From: Ailanthus altissimus
Lineage: Eukaryota; Streptophyta; Magnoliopsida; Sapindales; Simaroubaceae
Direction: 5' to 3'
NCBI GenBank assembly: GCA_946807835.1
Contig: OX327691.1
Coordinates: forward strand, 15,613,688-15,677,687
DNA: 64,000 bases
Positions 23,317 through 35,627 of this stretch are shown one piece after another. Under the pieces are notes generated by a model. That model searched no databases. It was not told the DNA's origin and worked only from the letters and a program-made list of their open reading frames with translations. The position numbers and the translations under genes were made by a program. How positions within the stretch are numbered: the stretch's first letter is position 1; the number at the start of each line of letters is the position of its first letter.

Positions 23317-26300
23317 ATGGCGGCAAAATACGAAATTGAGAAATTCAATTAAGGTAATTTTACATTGTGGAAAATGAAAATAAAAGCGATTTCAAGGAAA
23401 AATAAGTGCTTAGAAGCGATTGATGAAAAGCCTGCTAGTATCACTGATGATATCAAGTGGAATGAGATTGACAGTAATGAAGTTGCTGATCTGCATCTAA
23501 CACTTGCTGATAATGTGCTATCCAGTGTGGCGAAAAAGAAGACAGCAAAAGAGATTTGGGATACTCTCATAAAATTGTATGAGGCCAAATCTTTGCACAA
23601 CAAGATCTTCTTAAAAATGAGATTGTATACTCTTCGAATAGTAGAACCCATTTCAGTGACAGAGCACATCAACACGTTAAATACTCTATTTTCCCAACTC
23701 ATTTCCTTGGGGCATAAAATAGAGGTAGGTGAACTTGCGGAGATTTTACTTCAAAGTCTACCAGATTCGTATGATCAACTCATCATCAACTTAACGAATA
23801 ATATCCTAACGGACTTTTTAGTCTTCGATGATGTTACAACTGCTGTACTGGGAGAAGAACGAAGACGGAAAAATAAAGAAGACAAACAGGAATGTTCGCA
23901 ACAAGCAGAAGCTTAGACAATGATGAGAGGTAGATCAACAGAACGTGACCCTAGTGGGAGTCAAAATCATGGTAGACCAAAATCCAGAAGTAAGAAGAAC
24001 GTCAAGTGCTACCATTGTGGCAAGAAAGGCCATCTGAAGAATGATTGCTGGGAATTGAAGAAAAGTGCAGAGGACAAACCACAAGGGAATATTGGAAGCA
24101 CCTCAGATGATAGTGAAATTTTATACAGCGAGGCAGCAACAGTTGTTGAAAGTAGAAAATGGTTCTCTGATGTATGGCTCATGGATTCTGGAGCTACATG
24201 GCACATGACCTCTAAGAGAGAATGGTTCCATCAATATGAACTTACCTATGCAGGATCTGTATATATGGGGAACGATTATGCTTTAAAAATCGCTGGAATA
24301 GGATCCATCAAGATAAAGATGTACGATGGTACTGTCCGTATTATCCAGGAGGTGCGACATGTGAAAGGCCTCAAGAAGAATATTTTGTCATTGGGACAAT
24401 TAAATAACACTGGGTGTAAGACCCAAATTGAAAATGGGATAAAGAAAATTCTCAAAGGCGCGCTTGTAGTAATGAAGGCAGAAAAGGTTGCTGCAAATTT
24501 GTACATGCTTAATAGAGAAACACTATAGGAAGGAGATGCATCTGTTGCATCAACTAGTTCAGCAGAAGAGTCAACGATAATGTGACATCGCAAACTGGGC
24601 CATATGTCAGAACGAGGTTTGAAGATTCTCTCTGATCAAAATTTACTTTCTGGGCTTAAATCGGTTCATTTACCTTTATGTGAGCACTGTGTCACAAGTA
24701 AGCAACACAGATTAAAGTTCAGCACATCCAGTTCTAGAAGTAAAGAAATTCTAGAATTGATTCACTTTGATGTTTGGCAAGCACCGGTGATGTCCTTAGG
24801 GGGGGCGAGATATTTTGTATCATTCATAGATGATTACTCTAAGAGATGTTAGGTGTATCCAATCAAGAAAAATTCATATGTGTTTGAAGCTTTCAGAATA
24901 TTCAGAGAGCGGGTAGAACTTGAATCAGAAAAGAAGATCAAGTGTTTAAGGACAAATAATGGAGGAGAATATACTGGTGAGGATTTTATTGCATTCTGTC
25001 AACAAGAAGGCATCAAGCGGCAATTCAGCACAGCTTACACGCCTCAACAGAATGGAGTAGTAGAGCGGATGAACAGAACCTTGTTGGAGAGAACAAGAGC
25101 TATGTTGAGAATTGCAGGTTTAGCCAAAACATTTTGGGCTGAAGCAGTCAAAACCGCTTGTTATGTGGTAAATCGGTCACCATCAACTGCAATCGAGTTG
25201 AAGACACTGATGGAGATGTGGACTGGAAAACCAGTTGATTATTCTCGCCTTCATACATTTGGAAGTCCTGTGTACGTGATGTATAATCCCCAAGAAACAA
25301 CGAAGCTGGATCCAAAATCTAGAAAATGCATTTTCTTGGGATATGCTGATGGAGCTAAGGGGTATCGCCTGTGGGATCCCACTACCCACAAGGTCGTCAT
25401 TAGCAAAGATGTGATATTTGCAGAAGATAAACTGTAAAGGAATGATAAAGATGATAGCACAGTGAAGGAAAGTCCAGAGACTACAACGGTACAAATAAAA
25501 AATAATCAAGTACAAAAAGATTCAGATTCTTCTGAAGCAGCACCAAAGCATGAAGAAAAAGAACCAGTAGAGTATGAGGTTACAGATGATCGTCGATCAA
25601 CTCGTGAGAGACGACCACCATCATGGCACTCGGAGTATGTCATAGAGGCTCATGTTGTATACTGTCTTCTAACAGAGGATGGAGAGCCAACAACTTTCCA
25701 GGAGGCTTCTAAAAGTCAAGATGTTTCTCTATGAATGACAACAATGCAAGAAGAAATTGAAGCCTTGCATAAAAACAAAACATGGGAGCTGGTTGCACTA
25801 CCACGTGGAAGAAAAGCCATTGGTAAAAAATGGGTCTACAAAATCAAACAGGATGGCAATGACCAAGTGGAGCGGTATCGTGCGAGATTGGTGGTGAAAG
25901 GTTATGCTCAGAAAGAAGGTATTGACTTTAATGAGATATTTTTCCCTGTGGTTCGACTCACGACAGTCAGAATCGTCCTGGCAATATGTGCTACATTTGA
26001 CTTACATCTAGAGCAGTTAGATGTAAAGACAGCTTTTCTTCGTGGAGATCTTGAAGAAGAAATTTATATGCTCCAACCATAAGGTTTTAAAGAAGAAAGA
26101 AAAGAGAACTTGGTTTGCAGGTTGAACAAATCTCTGTACGGTCTCAAACAAGCACCGAGGTGTTGGCATAAGAGATTTGATTCCTATATCATTAGCCTTG
26201 GATACAACAGACTTAGTTCAGACCATTGTACATACTACAAAAGGTTTGAAGATAATAATGATTTCATTATTTTACTGTTGTACGTGGATGACATGTTGGT

Positions 26301-27255
26301 GGCAGGCCCCAATAAAGATCGAGTCCAAGAATTGAAGGCACAGTTGGCTAGGAAATTTGATATGAAGGACTTAGGACCAGCAAACAAGATTCTAGGGATG
26401 CAAATTCACCGAGACAGAAATAACATGAAGATTTGGTTTTCTCAGAATAACTACTTAAAGAAAATCTTATGGCACTTCAACATGCAAGATTGTAAGCCAA
26501 TTAGTACCTCACTCCCTGTTAATTTCAAGTTATCCTCTAAGATGTGTCCTAGCAAAGAAGCAGAGAGGAATGATATGTCTCGAGTACCGTATACATCAGC
26601 AGTGAAAAGTTTAATGTTCGCTATGATTTGTACCAGACTAGACATTGCACAAGCAGTGGGAGCAGTTAGTAGATACATGACGAATCCTGGTAGAGAGCAT
26701 TGGGGTTGTGTCAGGAGGATCCTTAGATACATTAAGGGTACCTCAGATATTGCTTTATGTTACGGAGGATCAGATTTTATTGTTAAGGGCTATGTGGATT
26801 CAGATTTTGCAGGAGACCTGAATAAAAGAAAATCCACTACTGGCTATGTGTTTAAACTTGCAGAATGAGTTGTAAGCTGGGTTTCGAAACTGCAAACTGT
26901 TGTGACATTATCTACTACAGAAGCAGAATATATGGCAGCTACATAAACTTGCAAGGAAGCAATTTGGATACAAAGATTACTGGAGGAGCTCGGGCACAAC
27001 TAAGAGAAAGTTAAATTATTTTGTGACAGTCAGAGTGCTTTGCACATTGCAAGGAATCCAGCTTTTCATTCAAGAATGAAGCACATAAGTGTTCAATATC
27101 ACTTTGTTCGTGAAGTGGTAGAAGATGGAATTGTGGATATGAAAAAAATTCATACAGATAATAACCTAGCAGATGTGTTGATCAAGCTCACCAATACCAA
27201 CAAATTTGTATAGTGCAGATTCTTGCATGGCCTAGCAGACACGTATGCAACATGA
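23317..27255 (+). pseudogene. Copia gag-pol polyprotein, interrupted by stops only
   Basis: One reading frame runs from ATG 23317 to TGA 27253 (1,312 codons) without a frameshift, but has stops at 23350, 23914, 24526, 24583, 24850, 25435, 25732, 26080, 26866, 26944, 27001 and 27211. In order: gag (UBN2-like), zinc knuckle CYHCGKKGHLKNDC (about 24010), protease with DSGAT (about 24190), integrase GAG-pre and core (24590-25430, with NGVVERMNRT), RT (25735 on, with LLYVDDML at about 26275) and RNase H (about 26780-27200, with DSDFAGD and STTEAEYMA). Most stops fit TGG or CAA/CAG codons changed by a single C-to-T or G-to-A. Inactive. Confidence 0.95.
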
Positions 27256-27324
27256 CTTTGGCGAAGAAAAAAAAATAATGTGGGGACTTAATTGATTATC
27301 AATCAAATCTCCAAGTGAGAGAAA

Positions 27325-27692
27325 TGCTAGTAACTGGCACACGAAATGCTGGTAGCTGGCACTGTGTGCCAGCAATGGTTCTTAGCTGTCTACCATGCTA
27401 AACTCTCCCTATAAATGGGAGAGTTTAATAATTTATTTTTCAAGGTAAATTATAGAGAGTTTCAAAAACTTTGAGAGAGTTTTTGAATGATTTGAGATAA
27501 TTGGGTGTATTAGAATTTTAGGTTGTAAAACTAAAATACTACAATTTGTATTCTTCATTTTTAATAATAAAAAATTCTTTTATCTTTACCCGTAAACATA
27601 AATTAAAAGTCGAACTACGTAATCTTATATTTATTTTATTTTTATTATTTTACTTTAACTACGACCTTACATCACTCTTTAATTTCTTAACA
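27325..27692 (+). repeat. 3' LTR of the Copia element
   Basis: Begins TGCTAGTAAC after a purine-rich stretch (AAGTGAGAGAAA) and ends CTTAACA. Compared with the 5' LTR it carries many C-to-T and G-to-A changes; for example the 5' copy's CCCGTGGACGTAGAC reads CCCGTAAACATAAAT here. The first 40 bp also contain a short internal repeat of the GGTAGCTGGCAC phrase. Confidence 0.9.
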
Positions 27693-27697
27693 TTTAA

Positions 27698-29870
27698 TGT
27701 TGGTATTGCATAAACATTTCTGGAACAACAAACAATTTATAGGATACCAAATTAGAGGTCACAATAACCTCGAAAACTCGTTTGGATATAACCCATTCAT
27801 ACGCCATCAGTTTAATCGGAGCGCGACAAAGCACGTGAGGTGACGCCGCTTGGGGTTCGGTTTTGAGTAGAGGTAGGATTAGATTTGGCAAATTTTGGGT
27901 CTGGTTTTGTCTCCCTGGAGCTTGCTTCTGTCTTTGCCTCTCTCTTTCTCTTTTGTATTTATATCATCTATCATTACAAATCTATTGTTTGTTGTCTAAA
28001 AATTGAAAATAAATAGAATTATGTAAAGGAAAATTTCACTTGGCTTTATGTATTTATTATTATTTATCGTGGTAATTTAAAAGCATGTGGTAGGGAACGA
28101 AAATTGTGAATTGTGACAGAAAATCTTACTATAAGATTATGCACTTTCAAAGTCTATAATTGAAAAAAAAAAAAAAACAAAACAAAACAAAAAGTTCGGG
28201 TAAAAATACAAGTTCTAGTAATTTGGATTGGTTCAGACCTAAACTCGAATTCGGCGCATATTCAAAAAATTTCAGATGCAACCTGAGCTTTGAAATAACT
28301 TAAAAAACTCAAGTCTAGTCTAAGTTGTACAAAATTTAAAATCAAACCCAAATTTTGTTAATCCTAAATTCAACTAAGACATCCTGAAAAAAAGAAAATT
28401 CAGTCGAACTTTTAGATATATTGCATCTCTCAAGTAGACGAGATAAAGCTAATTCCAGCATTTGGAACAAAAGTAAATTTTGGAATCAAAATTGAGAGTT
28501 AATGATGAAAGAGACCGAAAGTTTGTGGGTTGTTTTGATTCAAAGTTGAGAGTTAATGATGAATGAGAGAGACCAAAAGAGATTGAGAAAGAACTTTGAA
28601 AGTAATGAAAGAGAAGAGAATGACTAAAATTTATAATTAAATTTAGGCATTTAAGTTAAGAAAAATTCAGAGTTCTGAGCTGGATTTTTCTAAGTTAAAA
28701 AAAGCCAAAACCTAGAACAAATTCAATTTTAAAAAAAAAATCTGAAAACATAAACCAGATTTTTCGAACTTTTTCTAAATTCGGGCCTTTGCCAATTTCT
28801 GAATTTTTACACGTCCGAATTTGATTGCCACGAGGAGCAATGTTAAACTTATAGAATATGGATACATATTGATCTTACGATGATATGACGTGGGCGAAGA
28901 GAGGTGGTCAGTTCCGTGAGATTACACGTGGGCTTAGGTGGCAGTGCGGCGTCGGGAACATCTCGCTGCTTGGAAAGCGACCCCGTATTCGTGACCCCGC
29001 AAGACAGCTAAATCACCAAGACAAGAGGGCCCCACACGCGTGCCAGATCAGGCCGCCCGATCCAACTGTAAAAGCGACAGTTTGGCTTCACATTCTTGGT
29101 ATATAACAATTTTAAAATATTAATAATAAACGTATAATTATGGAATAAGAATATCAACAGTTCTTGGATTAATTTAAATAATTTGTTCATATTGATGAGC
29201 GAATAGTTAGATGACACGATTCTCTTTTTTTTTTTAAATAATAATCATAAACATACTTAATGAAAATTCAATGGTCTTATATGGTATCTCCTCGTAATAA
29301 TTAATAATGAGATTATATCAATGCTCAAGTCTCCAACTTGACTTCTTCTTTTTTTTAATTTTGCATTGAAAGGAATGGTTAACGGAGATGATTGGCGAGA
29401 TGGTTTCAACACGATGAAATTGTTTTTAATTTGGATTAAAAAAGAGGAGTAAAAAACTTAGTTCCTATGATTTTATAATCATCTTCGGTTTGAAAACGAA
29501 ACATTGGGTGAACCACTAAAGGTCATTTTCTATGGGGCTTTTGATCTTTACGACATCTTCTTTGTTTAGTCATTAAATCAAGTTCATGACATTTCCATGA
29601 TAATTTTTAATGTTTTTTATTTTTTTAATATATATTAGTTAAAAAAATTATTGACGATATTCACGGGGTATGAATGCCAAATAATTTGTGATTTTATCTA
29701 ATGTTCTTTTTTTCTTTTGGTACCACTCCAAGAGACCCAATCAACTAAATTTGTTTTTTTTTTAAAATATTAGGCTTAGCACTAATATTTTTTTATGATT
29801 AGCCTTACATTAATACTCAATTGGTGTAAAAGTGTTCAATCACAAGTTAAAGAAAAAGAGAAAGAATAAA
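27698..29870. other. Intergenic spacer with a GC-rich island
   Basis: Mostly AT-rich. At 28200-28800 a degenerate stretch repeats phrases such as CAAACCCAAATTTTG, and a GAGAGTTAATGATGAA word appears twice (about 28494 and 28547). At 28885-29105 a GC-rich island holds an open 73-codon frame, but its sequence resembles nothing known and looks more like upstream regulatory DNA (contains ACACGTGGGC). No gene is called. Confidence 0.5.
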
Positions 29871-30584
29871 TGTTTGTTTGGTTGGGTTTCTTTAATAGTT
29901 AAAAGAGTTTTTTTAATGTCAAAAATTCTTTTTAAATATTTTTATAGCGTTTGATTATAATTAAAGAGTAGCTTTTAGAGATTAAAAAAGTTATTTTGAC
30001 TATAATTATAAAAACTCAAATTTTAAACTTTTAAAGGTAGAGTTTTTTGAATTTTTTTAATATGTGTATAATGTCACGTATACTCTAATAATATTTTTTT
30101 AATTCATAAAGTAGCCTTAATAAAAATAAATTTTATTCAACTAATATATTTTCAATATTTTCTTAAAAATCGTTGTATCTCTAATTCTACATATTTCTAC
30201 AGCCATCATATTTTTATAAAAGTCTACCAAAATATTTTGTTAATTATTTTATTTTCAATTTTTGTATCAAATATAATAATTTATATTTATTTGTTGATTA
30301 CTATATATTAATTTTACTTGGTTATTGTGTTTTAAGAAATTGAATTTGAGAAAATACATAATAAATTTAAACTTACATATAACAAATATTGAATAGCTTA
30401 GTATCTAAATATAAATTTTATTAAGTATCATTTTGGGTATTTTAATAACAGATAAGTACTTTTAACAATGTATAATCAAAAGATTCAATACTTCAAAATA
30501 ACTTTTTTAATTGACAACCAAACGATTATTCTTAAAAGCTCTACTCACAAAAGTTTTATTTGAAAAATTCAACCAAACGAGCCA
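29871..30584. mobile_element. hAT-like inverted-repeat element (MITE candidate)
   Basis: The left end TGTTTGTTTGGTTGGGTTT (29871-29889) matches the reverse complement of the right end, TGGCTCGTTTGGTTGAATTT (about 30565-30584), sharing the GTTTGGTTG core common in plant hAT-derived MITEs. Inside, ATTAAAAAAGTTATTTTGA (29981-29999) is perfectly inverted at 30493-30511, and a GAGTAGCTTTTA-like word is inverted as well. It is about 714 bp with no coding frame. No 8-bp target duplication could be confirmed. Confidence 0.6.
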
Positions 30585-30624
30585 TGAGAACAATATCAAT
30601 AAAGAACATATATAATCAATTACG

Positions 30625-31260
30625 TGGTTTGACATAATGCCTACGTGCATGGTAGATCAAGTGATCTTAACTTCTTTTATTAAAATTTACATACAAAAAA
30701 TACAAATCATTGTGACATTTCTCGATAGATTATCAAGAAGTATAATATAGAGAACTCTCAAATGATCTATTAGTGCTCGTTTTATTCACACATAACAAAT
30801 ACATTCACTATGGTTTTACTATAATACAATAAACCACTTAGTATCTAACTAATTATCTATTATATCTTGCAGTTCCTCTTAATGTTTAATAAATTCAAAA
30901 GGTTTACAATAGTTTATATAGTGTTTACAAAGGTACAAGAAACCCTAAACTTAATTGGAATAGGAGTCATTATGTGTGAGAGTTCAAAACTCACTCAAAG
31001 AAGTCAATTTGAAACAAAAACGAAAGTTTTTTGAAGTTGGGCACTGCGACGCCAAGGTTTGGCGCCACAGCGAACCCTGCAAAGTCAGTACCGCGGCACT
31101 ACAACATGGTGTTGTTGCCTGCCTTTTCTTCACCCCTCCATGCATCCAACTCTTTGTTTTGCTTCTCTCTCATACAACTTTTGTGTACTAGAATTCTCAC
31201 TCACTTCATTTGATATTCATCTCAAATTTATGCTCAAACATAATTATTGAATCACCAGTT
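30625..31260 (-). repeat. Diverged LTR of the solo-LTR Copia family
   Basis: The same landmarks occur, in order, as in the LTRs at 32175-35814 and 63509-64000: ACGTGGTTTGAC...CCTACGTGCATGG (about 30623), GTTTACAATAGTTTATATAG (about 30902), then a GC-rich stretch with GGCACTGCGACGCC (about 31038). Similarity is patchy and the borders are approximate. No coding part adjoins it. Confidence 0.4.
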
Positions 31261-32174
31261 CTAATCGTTTTATTTATATTTATTTATTAATAAGGCAACC
31301 AAAATATTATTTAGTACTCATCAATTCTTACACCATTTGATATTTCTTAATTCTTAAACGCCACATTTAGAAATCACCTCTTAAAACAATGATTACTAAT
31401 TTTATGTTTTTTGACTTGCGACGAGATTTATATTCTAAACCGCTCTCTCTCTTATAATCTCCTTACTGTCTATTTATCATAGGAAAATGTTCAGAAATCG
31501 CTCAATATGTAAGTAACAAATTTATTTTAACATAACAATAAAATAGTGATATTTGTTAACTAGACAAAATATTTTTTTTACCACTTTACCATTAACATAA
31601 AATTTCACTTTTTTTTAGAATTTCATAAGGTTTCTTAGTCTGATGTATAACAATCCTCCTACAAAAGATAGTTCTCTTCCTTGTGAGGTTGATATCTTCA
31701 TGTGTGAGGTTAAACTCCTCTTATGTGATGTTAGTTTTATCCCTCTTAAGGAGGGTAGTTTTGTCCCCAACCTAAGGAGTAGGTTATCCCTGGCTTTAAT
31801 GGGGTAGGTAATCCCCATCCTATATGGGGTAAGTTTTCTCTATCCTAAGCGAAGGCAGAGATTCCAGTTGAGATAGTCCTCCGCTAGCTGGTTTGTTTGT
31901 ATTTCTTCATAAGAGAACTGTAAGTTCAGACGACCTATAATAGATATATCAAATCTCTATGTAGCGTCTCAATAATCTTCTAGTTTTATATTAGGAGTGC
32001 TATAATATAATATTATTAATTATTTAATGATATTACATTTAATATTGTTCAACAAAAAATTCAAATGACCACCGTAGATGGACATTTGGGAGATTTCAAC
32101 ATAGTTTTAAGTTAAACATAAAGAGCTTATCTATAAATAATTTTTAAATCGATAAATTATGATAATTCAATTCT
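31261..32174. other. Non-coding spacer with repeated GAGG/TAGG phrases
   Basis: At about 31650-31860 the phrases GTGAGGTT, TTAAGGAG and GGGGTAGGTAATCCCC recur with changes, which may be the worn remains of a tandem repeat. No protein frame or RNA is supported. Confidence 0.45.
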
Positions 32175-32385
32175 TGTTGAGGAAGGAAATGCCCTTCTTC
32201 TTCTCGAGGTTATGTTGAAATGAATAACTCAAGATTCAATCTAGAACCTTAACCTCCTTGTGCAGCGGAATATCTGTCAAGCAAGCAAACACAACAAGAA
32301 TCCAAAGTAGAAAACAAAAGAGTACAACACAATCTTATGTGGTTCGGCCAATTGCCTACGTCCACGGTGGATCCAAGGATCCTAT

Positions 32386-35109
32386 TATAGTAACCAGTAT
32401 CAACAACTGGTAAGAATAAGTATTTATTTATGTATAAATATACGTATTTTTTTTGTATGTGGGTGATACTTGAGTTATATATTGTTATTAGTAGTGTTTG
32501 TATAGGTTAAGGTCATACTATTAGCATTGGGTTTAATTGCAAGACTTTAGATTTATTTTAGGGACCAAATTGTAATACTTTAAAAGTTTTGGGGGTAAAT
32601 TCGTAAATATCAAAAATTAGCCACTTAGTATAAAAATACACTTTTAAAACCCTAATTCTCTCATTTTGGTTGAGCTACCTCTTTTAGAGAGAGAAAAGAG
32701 AGAAAAAGAGGGGAGAGAAAGAGAAGAATGAGAAGAAAAAGAAGAAGAAATTGGAATTTTGGATTTTGGATTTTAAGAGGTATATCGCAACTATTTCTCA
32801 ATTTATTAGTGTTAATTATGTTAATTTCTTTAAGTTTTGATTTTTGAAAATATGTATAATTGAGGATTTGATGTGTATTTCGTATGATATTTTGAGAATT
32901 AATGATGATCTATAAGATAGCTTGATAAATCATGATGGATTGTAGAATTTCTGCTTGATAGTCTCTTGATCCAAGAATTTTATAAATTGTTGTGATTCGA
33001 TTCTGGTTTTGAATTTCGAGTATATGAAATTAGACATGTTTAGTATCATCTGAGACTTTGAATCGATTCAAAATTCCAGAAATTGAATTTGTTGTGAATT
33101 TACCAAAATGACCCTGAAATTCTGGAAATTTCCTATATGAACAGTATGATACAGTGAAAAATAATTTTTGTCCTACTGAATGATCTTCAAAAGTTACGAA
33201 TTTGTGGAATATGATAAGTTTATATATCTAATATAATATACTCGGAATTGAGAATTTAGATCAATGTGGTTGAAGTGTTATGATTTTCTAAAGTGTATCA
33301 GCTCATTGCAGTATTTGATTAACAGATTTTTAAAGCTATGAAATAAAATAGTTTTAAAATACTTTTGGCAGTGATTTAGAAGTGAAATATCTATCATGGA
33401 CTGATATGTGTTAAGAGTAATTATGTGGTATTTTTATAATTTTTGAGTTAGTATATGATTTTATAAAATTGAGAGATTGAATACTGTTCAATAAGTATCT
33501 TGATCCTGTTAGGTTAGTAGTTTGGATTCAATGGTCTGTATGGAATGGATTGTATAGGAATTTTGATATAATATTCATATATAAGAGGGATATATGAGTC
33601 AAGAATGATATATTCTGATTTTGGAGTAATTGGACATCATTTGATATATTAGAAAATTTTGTTAAGTGTAAGTGGTCAGAAGGACAGGTTTTGAGAAACC
33701 AAGTATTTAGACTAATTTGATGTGATAAATGCATTGTGTATAATTTTGTAAGCTATTTAAAGTATTTTGTGTGAATTGTGAGGCTTATGAAAGGATTAAT
33801 CTTCATTGATAGGTTAAGGCAATTTAAGCCTTGTAGCTGAAAGTGTTAAGAGGTAAGTATACTAGACTTTTTACTGAAATCACAATAAACATAATAATTG
33901 TTTTGTATGATTTTGCAAATGGGGTTAAGAATGTATTTATGTTATGTCAAAGTATATTTTAATATGAAATGTGAATATATGTTTATAAATGTGAGCATTG
34001 ACATTGAGCATGGACATACATGTATTTTTGAAAGTGAGCTTTCAAAATAAGATGTGTTTAATAAAGAAAGCTTTTGAAGTGTAATATGTCCATGAGAAAT
34101 TTTTTTTTGTTTTGAGGGTACTTGAACTCACTGTTAACTTAGTAGGCATTTTATGTGATTTGTGGAGCCTTTATGTGTGGCCTTTCCTTCGGGATTGGTA
34201 TATGTTATGTGTTCCGTATGTAGGGAGGATCCTATTGGTACCTAAAGGAAGAGTGAGTCATCACATTCGTGTGGTGGCGTATTGGTGCATGTGAGAGGAC
34301 TCACCGATGATCAAGGTGAGGGTTTGGCTTTTGCCTTCGGGCATGAGCATTGTATATGTGTAATTTAAAGGCCTCACTTGTACTATTCCTCTCATACGGT
34401 ATGTCACCTACGAGTGACATTTGGCTCATTATGTGATATGTGATATGTAAGTCCTACTAAGTAGTAGTTGAGTGATGGTATTCCTATTATATGTTTTGAA
34501 AGAATGTGTAAGCGCTTACATGATATGTGATTTGATAAGATTATGATTTTGATTGATCACAGCATATCATATATATGCATTGTGTACATATATGTATTTG
34601 TATTTGATATATGAAAAACTAGTATGCTTACTGAGTTTTATACTCATTATATTTTATGGTGATTTCAGGTAAATAAGGTACATGTGTGCTTAGCGGATTT
34701 GGCAAGGCTTCTACTGTTCTTTGGGTTCCCTAAGTTGCTAGGTTACCGAGTGTTTCATTTGGGGACACGTGGGATATGATATTTGATTTGTTCCTATTGA
34801 ATAAATACTTATGTATTATTTCATTGTGTGTAGTTGGATTTAGTTTAAGTTTCACCAAGTGTAGTAATGGATTGATTTTAAGTAAGAATTTGCAATGAAT
34901 ATATTCTGGGCTTCCGGTAACAAAGTTACTATTGGTGACGTAGTAGAGTGTTAATCTCTGAGAAAACTCTGCGTATCTCCGGTTTACTAATTGTTCCAGT
35001 CATAATTCAATTGCTATAATTCTGAAAGAAATTAAAATGAATGTTTAAGTATTATTGAATGAATGTAAGTGATGTCGTGTGTCAGATCTTTTGGGTCTGG
35101 GGCGTGACA
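32386..35109. mobile_element. 2.7-kb insertion inside the solo LTR, probably another solo LTR
   Basis: The host LTR breaks off after CCTAT (32381-32385) and resumes at CCTAG (35110-35114), a one-mismatch 5-bp duplication. The 2,724-bp insert has no coding frame, a GA-rich tract at 32685-32765, and ends TCTGGGGCGTGACA. Its last 500 bp (GGTTTACTAATTG, then the GGGGCGTGACA end) resemble the 3' part of long plant Gypsy LTRs as I remember them. The left end does not begin with TG, so the identity is not certain. Confidence 0.6.
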
Positions 35110-35460
35110 CCTAGCCTTTCTTATTATAACTCTCTAGAGATTTTATAAGGAAAATCCAATGAAGAACCCTCAAAATGATCTAAATGTTTAGTGAACCCTT
35201 ACTCTACCATGGACAATGATCATCCAAACAACGGTTCCATCCTAACGCACACAAGCACTTAGTGTCTACCCAGTTTTTCCCCTCTCTTAGAGTATTTCTC
35301 AATGCTTAATCTGAAATCAAGGGTTTACAAGTATTTATATAGGGTGTATTTCGTGCCTACTAATCCTATTCCTTGTTGAAGTAAGAGTCCACTTGTTTGG
35401 AAGTCTAAAACTTCTCAAAACTAGAAATCCCGAAGAAAAACGGACTTCTGACGCGTTTGG

Positions 35461-35627
35461 TGCTGCGGCGCTCGTTCCTGGGTGCTGCGACACTCGTCCC
35501 TGGGCGCTGCGACACTGGACAAAATGGCATCCAGCGCTGCGGCACTGGGTTGCTGTCTTGGGCGCTGTGACACTCAGCCATGGGCGTTGCGGCGCTCAGC
35601 TATGGGCGTTGCATCACTTAGCCCTGT
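35461..35627. repeat. GC-rich 22-bp minisatellite inside the solo LTR
   Basis: Seven units start at 35461, 35483, 35505, 35535, 35563, 35585 and 35607. Five of them are 21-22 bp and two are extended to 28-30 bp. The unit is close to CGCTGCGACACTCRNCCNTGGG. It stands out strongly from the AT-rich surroundings and creates chance open frames on the + strand. Confidence 0.85.

Larger units (their letters stand above)
22766..27692 (+). mobile_element. Full-length decayed Ty1/Copia LTR retrotransposon
   Basis: The element is bounded by two LTRs (22766-23168 and 27325-27692), both ending in AACA and flanked by the identical 5-bp target duplication TTTAA at 22761-22765 and 27693-27697. A primer-binding site follows the 5' LTR, and one gag-pol frame in Copia order (gag, zinc knuckle, protease, integrase, RT, RNase H) fills the middle. 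It is broken by many stop codons and is non-autonomous now. The intact ends show a single insertion event without later rearrangement. Confidence 0.95.
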
